The notes beneath the pieces were generated by a model, which made no database searches, had not been told where the DNA came from, and saw only the letters and a program-made list of their open reading frames with translations. From an uncultured Prevotella sp. (lineage in GTDB: Bacteria; Bacteroidota; Bacteroidia; Bacteroidales; Bacteroidaceae), in the NCBI GenBank assembly GCA_905198745.1, contig CAJKDU010000042.1:1-20132 (forward strand): a stretch of 20,132 bases of DNA, in the 5' to 3' direction. Positions 14,550-20,132 of the stretch are shown one piece after another. The translations under genes were made by a program, and so were the position numbers. Every line of letters starts with the position of its first letter. Positions within the stretch are counted from its first letter, which is position 1.

Positions 14550-15731
14550 TTATTTTTTAAGTGTTTCTATGGCCTCTCTCAAATGGTCGAGTGCCTGCTT
14601 GAGGGTGGCACGCTGGGTGCCCACGTTCAGGCGCATGAAGCCTTCGCCTCCCCTGCCGAACATCTCGCCGTCGTTGAGGGCAAGGTGGGCACGGTTGACA
14701 AAGAGGTCTACCAGGGAGTCGTGGTCGAGATGGAGCGCGCGGCAGTCCATCCACACGAGGAACGATGCCTCGGGACGGAGGGGCTTGACCATGGGCAGGT
14801 GCTCACGGCAGTAGTCCTCCACGAAGAGGATGTTCTGCTCTATGTAGGCGAGCATGTCCTTGCGCCACTGTTCGCCTTCCTTGAAGGCTGCCACGGTGGC
14901 AATGGGGGCGAACATGTTGGGTTCGTTGAACTCGTTGGCGCCAAGCCACTTGAAGAACTTCTCGCGTATTTCCTTGTTGGGGATGATGGCCCACGAACTG
15001 ACGATGCCCGCCATGTTGAAGGTCTTGGTGGGTGCGCCGAAGGTGATGCTGCACTGTGCCGCCTCGTCGCTGACAGAGGCAAAGGGATGGTGCTTGTGGC
15101 CGAAGAGCGCCATGTCGCAGTGTATCTCGTCGGAGATGACGAGGATGTGGCGTTCGTGGCAGAAGTGTGCCAGCCGGCGCAGGGTTTCCTCGGGCCAGAT
15201 GCGGCCGCCCGGATTATGAGGGTTGGCCATGACGAGCATCTTGCATCCGTCTGCCACCTGGGCGAGCTGCTCGAAGTCCATGTCGTAGGTGCCGTCGGGC
15301 TGCATGCGCAGAGGGTTCTCCACCATCTGGCGGTCGTTGCCCAGGATGGCGAAGCGGAAGGGATGGTAGACGGGGGGCTGGATGATGATCTTGTCGCCAG
15401 GCTGGGTGAACACGTTGATGGCCATGCCTATGCCCTTGACGATGCCGGGAATGTAGCTGAACCATTGTGTGTCCACGTGCCACTGGTGGTGGTCTTCTAT
15501 CCACTGCTGCACGGTGGTCCAGTAGTCCTTGGGGTCAAGGGTGTAGCCGAACACGGGGTGCTGCATGCGCTCCTGGAGTGCACGGGTCACGAAGCCGGGT
15601 GTCTCGAAGTCCATGTCAGCCACCCAGAGGGGCAGCAGGTCGGGGCGTCCGAAGCGTTCCTTGAGGGCGTCCCACTTGAGGCAGTCGGTGTGACGGCGCT
15701 CCACCGGGGTGTCAAAGTTGTATGGTGTCAT
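14550..15731 (-). CDS. MalY/PatB-type C-S lyase (PLP aminotransferase fold)
   Basis: The 393-residue fold-type I PLP enzyme probably cleaves cystathionine or cysteine to homocysteine or sulfide, pyruvate and ammonia. The family opening is clear (RRHTDCLKWD, then LPLWVADMDFETP, 33-45). Other motifs are NPHNPGGR (170-177), SDEIHCD (200-206) with the pyridine-binding Asp201, and the Schiff-base Lys236 in GAPTKTFNMAG. FMRLNVG near the C-terminus holds the carboxylate-binding Arg. It lies 23 bp downstream of the Cys/Met PLP gene, so cystathionine beta-lyase in methionine synthesis is the likeliest role. MalY-type maltose regulation is less likely, as no maltose gene is near. Confidence 0.88.
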   Translation of the reverse strand: MTPYNFDTPVERRHTDCLKWDALKERFGRPDLLPLWVADMDFETPGFVTRALQERMQHPVFGYTLDPKDYWTTVQQWIEDHHQWHVDTQWFSYIPGIVKGIGMAINVFTQPGDKIIIQPPVYHPFRFAILGNDRQMVENPLRMQPDGTYDMDFEQLAQVADGCKMLVMANPHNPGGRIWPEETLRRLAHFCHERHILVISDEIHCDMALFGHKHHPFASVSDEAAQCSITFGAPTKTFNMAGIVSSWAIIPNKEIREKFFKWLGANEFNEPNMFAPIATVAAFKEGEQWRKDMLAYIEQNILFVEDYCREHLPMVKPLRPEASFLVWMDCRALHLDHDSLVDLFVNRAHLALNDGEMFGRGGEGFMRLNVGTQRATLKQALDHLREAIETLKK

Positions 15732-15754
15732 ATTCGCTTGTGTTGTTTGTTTCG

Positions 15755-16927
15755 TTATTCGAATGCCTGTTTCATGTCTGCCAAGATGTCGTCCACGTCT
15801 TCCAGTCCGACGGAGAGCCGGATGGTGGTGTCGCGCAGGTCCATGGATCGGCGCAACTCGTCGGAGAAGCCGCCGAAGATGGTGCTGGCGGTGTGGATGG
15901 CCAGGGTCTTGTTGTCAAACAGGTTGGTGGCGCGGCGCACCATCTTGAGGTTGTTGAGCCACTTGTAGCAGGCTTCCTTGCTCTCCAGGTCGATGGTGAG
16001 CATGCAGCCGCCGGTGGGGCCGAACTGCTTGACGGAGAGTGCATGGTAGGGGTTGTCCTCCAGGCCCACGTAGTTCACGCGCTTGATTTGGGGCAGTTCC
16101 CTGAGGCGCTTGGCCAGTTCCAGGGCGTTGGCTGCCTGGAGGCGATAGCGGGCGTTGAGGTTCTCCAGGCCCACGGTCTGCATGTAGGCCACCTGCGGGG
16201 TCATGTAGGCGCCGAAGCTGAGGAGCATCTCGCGGCGGATGGTGAGGTTGAAGTCCTTCACCGTGCCGTAGTCGATGATGAGTCCGCCCAGCGATGTGGC
16301 ACCGCCCGAGATATACTTGGTGGAGGAGAGCACCTCTATGTCTATGCCGAGACTGCCGAGATGGTTCTCCGTGAAGGGAATCATGGTGGAGTCGGCTATG
16401 AGGGGTATGCCGTGGCGGTGGGCCACCTCTGCCAGCGCGCTGAGGTCTGCCACCTCGAGCTGCGGATTGGTGAGCGTTTCGAGGAACACGCAGCAGGAGT
16501 TCTCGTCGATGGTCTGTTCCACCTCTTCTATGTTGGTCAGGTCGCAGAGCTTGGCGGTTACGCCGAAGCGCTTCATGCTGCCGTTGATGAGGGCATAGGT
16601 GTTGCCGAACATGTGGCGCGACGACACGATGTTCTTGCCCGTGGCAGTGAGGGCGAGGAATATGTTGCTGATGGCGGCCATGCCCGAGTTGAGGGCTATC
16701 ACGTCGTGGGCACCGGTGATGGCTTTCACCTTGTCCTCCAGGTAGTCCACGGTGGGGTTCTCGGCGCGCGAGTAGTCGGGCGAGAGCTTGCGGTAGCAGA
16801 AGGCATCCGACATTTCCTGTGCGTCGTCAAATTCGTAGGCTACGGTGTTGTATACGGGCATGCTGATGGCCCCGAACGGGTCTTTGCGTGCGAAAGGCGT
16901 GTGTATGGCCTTGGTCTGGTTTTTCAT
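15755..16927 (-). CDS. Cys/Met metabolism PLP enzyme (homoserine-ester sulfhydrylase / cystathionine gamma-synthase type)
   Basis: The 390-residue enzyme belongs to the Cys/Met PLP family. YSRAENPT (52-59), SGMAAI (81-86), Asp179 in LIADSTM and the Schiff-base Lys204 in SSTKYISGGATSLGG are all present. The segment SRHMFGNTYAL has Phe107 where gamma-lyases and gamma-synthases have Tyr; sulfhydrylases of the MetZ branch also carry Phe, so I lean to an O-acylhomoserine sulfhydrylase or related synthase. The following C-S lyase gene would suit a cystathionine route instead, so the exact substrate is open. I start at ATG 16927 because an in-frame ATG at 16987 lies upstream of the promoter's -7 box. 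The leader is about 23 nt, too short for a riboswitch. Confidence 0.85.
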   Translation of the reverse strand: MKNQTKAIHTPFARKDPFGAISMPVYNTVAYEFDDAQEMSDAFCYRKLSPDYSRAENPTVDYLEDKVKAITGAHDVIALNSGMAAISNIFLALTATGKNIVSSRHMFGNTYALINGSMKRFGVTAKLCDLTNIEEVEQTIDENSCCVFLETLTNPQLEVADLSALAEVAHRHGIPLIADSTMIPFTENHLGSLGIDIEVLSSTKYISGGATSLGGLIIDYGTVKDFNLTIRREMLLSFGAYMTPQVAYMQTVGLENLNARYRLQAANALELAKRLRELPQIKRVNYVGLEDNPYHALSVKQFGPTGGCMLTIDLESKEACYKWLNNLKMVRRATNLFDNKTLAIHTASTIFGGFSDELRRSMDLRDTTIRLSVGLEDVDDILADMKQAFE

Positions 16928-16957
16928 TGCGTTTTGAAGCTTTATATTCTTTGGGTG

Positions 16958-16988
16958 CAAAAGTACAAAGGTTTGGGCAGAAAACAAA
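16958..16988 (-). promoter_or_regulatory. Promoter of the sulfur amino acid operon
   Basis: Minus strand TTTG (16988-16985), 19 bp, TACTTTTG (16965-16958): both boxes and the spacing fit the consensus. The -33 box lies within the 3' arm of the upstream gene's terminator hairpin. Confidence 0.8.
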
Positions 16989-17027
16989 GGAATCGGACAA
17001 CAAATTGCCGTCCGATTCCTTTGTTTT
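16981..17027 (-). terminator. 18-bp hairpin terminator of the M48-NfeD-SPFH unit
   Basis: Bases 16981-16998 and 17010-17027 are perfect inverse complements (core AAAGGAATCGGAC), with an 11-nt loop. It lies 19 bp after the SPFH stop. The stem ends in A/T-rich arms, giving T-rich flanks on both strands. Its 3' arm overlaps the -33 box of the next promoter. Confidence 0.85.
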
Positions 17028-17045
17028 TCTGCCCTCTTCCGGGGT

Positions 17046-17996
17046 TCATTCTCCCTTGAAGAGTTCCTTGATGCCTCCGATGCTTCCCATGAGGTTGGTG
17101 GCCTCGTAGGGCAGGTAGACAGTCTTGGTCTTGTCGCCCGTGGCCACCTGCTGGAGCATCTGTATGTATTTCTGGGCGAGCAGGTAGTTGGCGGGATTGG
17201 TGCTCTTGCCCACTGCCTCGGTTATCTTGTCTATCGCCACGGCTTCGGCCTCGGCCTTGCGTATGCGTGCCTGTGCCTCGCCCTCGGCGCTGAGTATGGC
17301 TTGCTGCTTGGCTGCCTCGGCGCGGTTGATGGTGGCAGCCTTCTCGCCTTCACTCTTGAGTATCTGTGCCTGCTTTTCGCCCTCGCTGGTGAGGATGGTG
17401 GCGCGCTTGTTGCGCTCTGCCTGCATCTGCTTCTCCATGGCCTGGAGCACGCTCTGCGGCGGCGTGATGTCTTGCAGTTCCACGCGGTTCACCTTGATGC
17501 CCCACTTGTTGGTGGCGTCGTCGAGCACGGAGCGGAGCTTGGTGTTGATGGTGTCGCGCGAGGTGAGGGTCTGGTCGAGTTCCAGTTCGCCGATGATATT
17601 GCGCAGGGTGGTCTGGGTGAGCTTCTCGATGGCATTGGGCAGGTTGTTGATTTCATACACTGCCTTGAAGGGGTCTACAATCTGGAAGTAGAGCAGCGCG
17701 TTGATCTGCATCTGGATGTTGTCCTTCGTGATCACGTTCTGCTTGTCGAAATCATACACTTGCTCCCTGAGGTCGATGCGGTTGGAATAGATGTAGCGTC
17801 CGCGGTTGAGGGTGACAATCTCCTTGGCGCGGTCGATGAAGGGGATGATGATGTTGATGCCGGGCTGCAGGGTGGCATAGTAGCGGCCCAGGCGCTCGAT
17901 AATCTTGGTTTCAGACTGGGGGATGATGACCAGCGCCATCTTGGCGAAGATGACCGCCAGCACCACCAGGGCGATGAGAAAATAGAATGCAAACAT
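17046..17996 (-). CDS. SPFH/Band 7 (stomatin-like, QmcA-type) membrane protein
   Basis: The 316-residue protein should be anchored in the inner membrane by one N-terminal helix (about 3-25) and form large ring-like oligomers that organise membrane domains or modulate proteases. The Band 7 domain runs about 25-190 (SETKIIERLGRYYATLQPGINIIIPFIDR, cited as landmarks 28-56). A long Glu/Ala/Lys/Gln-rich coiled coil follows (about 190-255, with repeated SEGEK and AEAAKQQ motifs), then a C-terminal segment ending near GSIGGIKELFKGE. It lies 38 bp downstream of the NfeD-like gene; this pairing is conserved across bacteria and supports a joint function. Confidence 0.93.
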   Translation of the reverse strand: MFAFYFLIALVVLAVIFAKMALVIIPQSETKIIERLGRYYATLQPGINIIIPFIDRAKEIVTLNRGRYIYSNRIDLREQVYDFDKQNVITKDNIQMQINALLYFQIVDPFKAVYEINNLPNAIEKLTQTTLRNIIGELELDQTLTSRDTINTKLRSVLDDATNKWGIKVNRVELQDITPPQSVLQAMEKQMQAERNKRATILTSEGEKQAQILKSEGEKAATINRAEAAKQQAILSAEGEAQARIRKAEAEAVAIDKITEAVGKSTNPANYLLAQKYIQMLQQVATGDKTKTVYLPYEATNLMGSIGGIKELFKGE

Positions 17997-18034
17997 AGCT
18001 TGATTGGTTTTGGGTTATTGTTTCAGTTTTATTG

Positions 18035-18484
18035 TTATTCGGGTGTCACGGTGACTATGATGCTCTCGCGGCCCACGATGCGCACGCGGGTGCCTGCGGC
18101 TATGGGTTGGCCGTCGGCCGACTGTGCTTTCCAGTCGTCGCCGTCGAGCGCCACACGGCCGTAGCCATTGGCGGCGATGGCCTGGCTCACGCTGCCGGTG
18201 CGGCCTATGATGGCATCGGCATTGCTCACCCGGTTGGGTTCGTCGCGGTGAAGGTAGCGCAGGGCCACGGGACGGAGGGTGAAGAGGCACGCCACGGAGA
18301 GCAGGACCCACAGGCCGAGCTGAAGCGTGAAACTTCCGGTCACGGCTGCCGCCAAGGCGGTGATCAGGGCACCTACGCCGAAACAGAGCAGGTAGAGGTC
18401 GCCGCTGGTGAGTTCGAGCGCCATGAGCGCCACGGCGACAATGGCCCACAGTTGCCAAAGATGAAGGGCGAAGTAGTCTATCAT
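18035..18484 (-). CDS. NfeD-like membrane protein (short form)
   Basis: The 149-residue protein has two to three hydrophobic helices in the first half (about 8-30, 33-50 and 52-72) and a soluble C-terminal OB-fold-like domain (about 92-147). The latter contains the typical GRTGSV and GYGRVALDGDDWKAQS pattern ending in VRIVGRESIIVTV. It lacks the ClpP-like protease domain of long NfeD proteins. These short forms partner with the adjacent SPFH protein. It is the middle gene of the unit, 61 bp after the M48 gene and 38 bp before the SPFH gene. Confidence 0.9.
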   Translation of the reverse strand: MIDYFALHLWQLWAIVAVALMALELTSGDLYLLCFGVGALITALAAAVTGSFTLQLGLWVLLSVACLFTLRPVALRYLHRDEPNRVSNADAIIGRTGSVSQAIAANGYGRVALDGDDWKAQSADGQPIAAGTRVRIVGRESIIVTVTPE

Positions 18485-18545
18485 AGAGCGTCGTTGTTTT
18501 ATAAAGGGTTATTGATTTATGTTGGCACGGTCGTGACAGAGGGTG

Positions 18546-19445
18546 TCACTTCCTGCGTTTCGTTGTCTTCTTGGCGGTGGTTTTCTTTGCCGTGGAGGCG
18601 GAGGCCGAAGCGGCAACTTTTGCGGTGGCTGCTGCTGCGGGCTTGTAGTATTTCAGTGCCTCGGGCATCCACTTCTTGATGTCGGCTATGCGCTGTGCGT
18701 CTGAGGGGTGGTCGCTCAGGAAAGCCGGGATGGAACTCTGGGTGCCCTGCGCCATGCGTTGCCAGAAGCTCACTGCCACTTGCGGGTCGTAGCCTGCCAT
18801 GGCTGCGAAGACGAGTCCCATGTAGTCGGCCTCACTCTCGTTCTGCCGCGAGTAGTGCAGGTTGCGGAACTTGCTGCCCAGTCCGAACACCGACTGCGCC
18901 ACACTGGTGGTGCCGCTGCTCACGCCTGCTGCCTGGAGCACGCCGCCGAGTATCTGCTGGCCGTATTGTGCCTTGATTTGCTTGCTCATCTGCTCTGCCG
19001 AATGTTTGGCCACTGCGTGGGCAATCTCGTGTCCGAGCACGATGGCGAGCGAGGCTTCGTTCTGCGTGATGGGAAGCAGTCCTTCATAGACCACTATCTT
19101 GCCGCCGGGCATGCAGAAGGCGTTGGCGCTCTTGTCTTGCACGAGGTTGAATTCCCAGCTGTAGTTCTTCACTTCCTTTTCCAGCCCGTGTTCCTTGAGG
19201 TAGGTTTCCACTGCCGAGGCGAGCTTCTGCCCCACCCTTTGCACCATGGCGGTGTTCTGCGCGTTGACAGACCGCTTGGCGGAGTTCATGTATTCGGTGT
19301 ATTCTTTGTTGCTGAGCGAGAGCACCTGTTCGTCGCTCACGAGTATGGTCTGCTTGCGGCCCGTCACGGGCACGGTGCTGGTGGTGCCGCAGGAGGTGAG
19401 CACCGCAGCCACCACTGCCAATAGGATAATCCTGATTCTTTTCAT
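18546..19445 (-). CDS. M48-family zinc metalloprotease lipoprotein
   Basis: The 299-residue protein has a lipoprotein signal (MKRIRIILLAVVAAVLTSC, lipidated Cys19) and should sit in the envelope facing the periplasm, with a role in outer membrane protein quality control like BepA/LoiP. The zinc motif is HEIAH (139-143); the third ligand is Glu205 in NESEADYMG. FLSDHPSDAQRI (242-253) is a typical C-terminal family block. After residue 269 comes a 30-residue Ala/Ser/Thr/Lys tail ending KKTTKRRK, not part of the family core. A small hairpin (GTGACA/TGTCAC, 18533-18549) overlaps the stop codon. It is first in the unit with NfeD-like and SPFH genes, led by the promoter at 19549-19580. Confidence 0.92.
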   Translation of the reverse strand: MKRIRIILLAVVAAVLTSCGTTSTVPVTGRKQTILVSDEQVLSLSNKEYTEYMNSAKRSVNAQNTAMVQRVGQKLASAVETYLKEHGLEKEVKNYSWEFNLVQDKSANAFCMPGGKIVVYEGLLPITQNEASLAIVLGHEIAHAVAKHSAEQMSKQIKAQYGQQILGGVLQAAGVSSGTTSVAQSVFGLGSKFRNLHYSRQNESEADYMGLVFAAMAGYDPQVAVSFWQRMAQGTQSSIPAFLSDHPSDAQRIADIKKWMPEALKYYKPAAAATAKVAASASASTAKKTTAKKTTKRRK

Positions 19446-19479
19446 CGTTGCATTTAAGTTTACATGTCTTTCATTGTCT

Positions 19480-19505
19480 GCCCGCCGGCCTCAACGGCCT
19501 TGGGC
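19480..19505 (-). promoter_or_regulatory. GC-rich hairpin in the M48 leader
   Basis: Minus strand GCCC-aa-GGCC-gttga-GGCC-ggc-GGGC folds into two short GC stems with an internal loop, in the roughly 97-nt leader between start site and ATG. It ends about 35 nt before the start codon. Confidence 0.35.
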
Positions 19506-19548
19506 GCGAGTCGGGGCTGCCGATACACCGCAGTCTCTATCTTTTCTA

Positions 19549-19580
19549 CAAAGATAAGCATAAATTCCGAGACCGCCAAA
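19549..19580 (-). promoter_or_regulatory. Promoter of the M48-NfeD-SPFH unit
   Basis: Minus strand TTTG (19580-19577), 20 bp, TATCTTTG (19556-19549): a full match to the consensus. The start is expected near 19542. Confidence 0.78.
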
Positions 19581-19931
19581 TCTTTCGTGCCTTGAGTGGA
19601 GGCACAAGAGTCTTAAAATATGCTAAAACAACTGTTCACCCAACGCCCAACCGTAAGCAGACATAGCTGAAAGGACACTTGCCAACGACGAATCTTTCCA
19701 CTGCACAAATGGCTGAAAAGGCCGTGTATACGGGCAAAGTGGCCCGAAAAAGACTTACAAGTGTGACAGGTTTCACGATTTTGCACGGTTTTTTGAGGTT
19801 TTTGAAGTGTGCAATGGGGGTCAGCAAAAAGCGTGCCAAAAAGTATTGGCGACGGCAAGAATAATGCAGACAGCCAAAGCCTGTAAAGAAACCAGAAAAG
19901 GATTCCTCCCCAACAGCCCACGGTCTCATCG

Positions 19932-19997
19932 CTAAAGGCAGGCAGACAGGACGCTAACGGCACACTAACGAGGCGCTAAGGGCACACTAATGGTAAA
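19932..19997. repeat. Array of six 11-bp phased units (copy 2)
   Basis: The units are CTAAAGGCAGG, CAGACAGGACG (degenerate), CTAACGGCACA, CTAACGAGGCG, CTAAGGGCACA and CTAATGGTAAA. Five of six begin CTAA, and GGCACA recurs in alternate units, as in the array at 2479-2544. Unit length, array length (66 bp) and orientation are the same. The surrounding sequence is not similar. Confidence 0.65.
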
Positions 19998-20081
19998 ATC
20001 ACCACAGTGGAGATGATTTTCAGCAAAAAACAGGCCATCAGCCACCTCGATTTCGGGAAGCATGCCAGAGGAAGCTACAGG

Positions 20082-20089
20082 CAAAAGTA
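20082..20089 (-). promoter_or_regulatory. Possible -7 box at the right edge
   Basis: Minus strand TACTTTTG fits TAnnTTTG. At the -33 distance there is only a T-rich TTTTAG, and no gene follows before the 11-bp array. Weak call. Confidence 0.25.
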
Positions 20090-20132
20090 AACAAAACTTA
20101 CCTCGCTAAAAACCGCCAATACCTCCTTGTCG

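Larger units (their letters stand above)
19581..20132. other. Gene-free stretch at the right edge
   Basis: No frame here is convincing; the short minus frames at 19613-19963 and 19636-19929 resemble nothing known and lack promoters. It holds an inverted pair TTGCAC (19781-19786)/GTGCAA (19809-19814) around a T-rich loop, the 11-bp phased array at 19932-19997, and a -7-like box at 20082-20089. The stretch could be a dispersed intergenic element. Confidence 0.45.

Noticed and set aside
16592..16622. Phe107 in the Cys/Met PLP enzyme taken as loss of the catalytic Tyr
   Set aside because: Sulfhydrylases of the MetZ branch normally carry Phe in this FGxT block, so it is more likely a subfamily mark than a defect.
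16928..16988. A SAM riboswitch or similar leader before the sulfur operon
   Set aside because: The predicted leader is only about 23 nt, too short for any known methionine-related riboswitch.
14454..17059. Long plus-strand open frames (504 and 445 codons) opposite the sulfur operon
   Set aside because: They are His/Val/Glu-rich shadows of well-supported minus-strand enzymes with full sets of catalytic motifs; they have no promoter box or family match.
1..20132. tRNA, rRNA, insertion sequence or phage attachment site
   Set aside because: No TTCGAATC-type T-arm, rRNA segment, transposase motif or flanking terminal repeats were seen on either strand by eye.

Overview
The window looks like chromosomal DNA from a Bacteroidales bacterium, most likely Prevotellaceae. 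Three things point there: the gene content (ilvD-ilvB-ilvN-thioesterase-ilvC order, an OmpA-like protein with a GYASPEG motif, a secreted GH51 arabinofuranosidase), the lack of clear Shine-Dalgarno sites, and repeated promoters of the Bacteroidetes form TTTG-N19/20-TAnnTTTG. I see no phage, transposase, CRISPR, rRNA or tRNA. Nearly all genes lie on the minus strand; only the FabK-like gene is on plus.

Layout from left to right. 62-886 (-): ATPase of an ABC exporter with its own promoter and an operator-like inverted repeat; its permease should lie off the left edge. 1072-2013 (+): FabK-type enoyl-ACP reductase. 2014-3064: a 1-kb gap that does not look empty. It holds a candidate minus-strand small transcription unit (palindrome abutting a -33/-7 promoter, a 26-codon ORF, a T-tailed hairpin terminator), a 66-bp array of 11-bp phased units, and an orphan hairpin. 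3008-9137 (-): the branched-chain amino acid operon ilvD-ilvB-ilvN-acyl-ACP thioesterase-ilvC, with a second promoter just before ilvC and a terminator after it. 9545-10773 (-): an OmpA-family porin with promoter and terminator. 10863-13352 (-): a secreted alpha-L-arabinofuranosidase with an extra GH43-like N-terminal region.

13402-16988 (-): a three-gene unit of a Cys/Met PLP enzyme, a MalY/PatB-type C-S lyase, and a UDP-GlcNAc 2-epimerase-fold protein that has lost most of the known catalytic residues. The first two form a plausible homocysteine route; the third is unexplained there. 16981-19580 (-): an envelope quality-control unit of M48 lipoprotein protease, NfeD-like protein and SPFH/stomatin protein. 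It ends in an 18-bp hairpin that contains the -33 box of the next operon. 19581-20132 has no gene I can support, but carries a second 66-bp array of the same 11-bp phased repeat.

The most interesting items are the hidden small transcription unit at 2014-2442, the two 11-bp phased arrays, and the residue-depleted epimerase-like protein in a sulfur amino acid operon. All calls come from reading the sequence; no database search or folding program was run.
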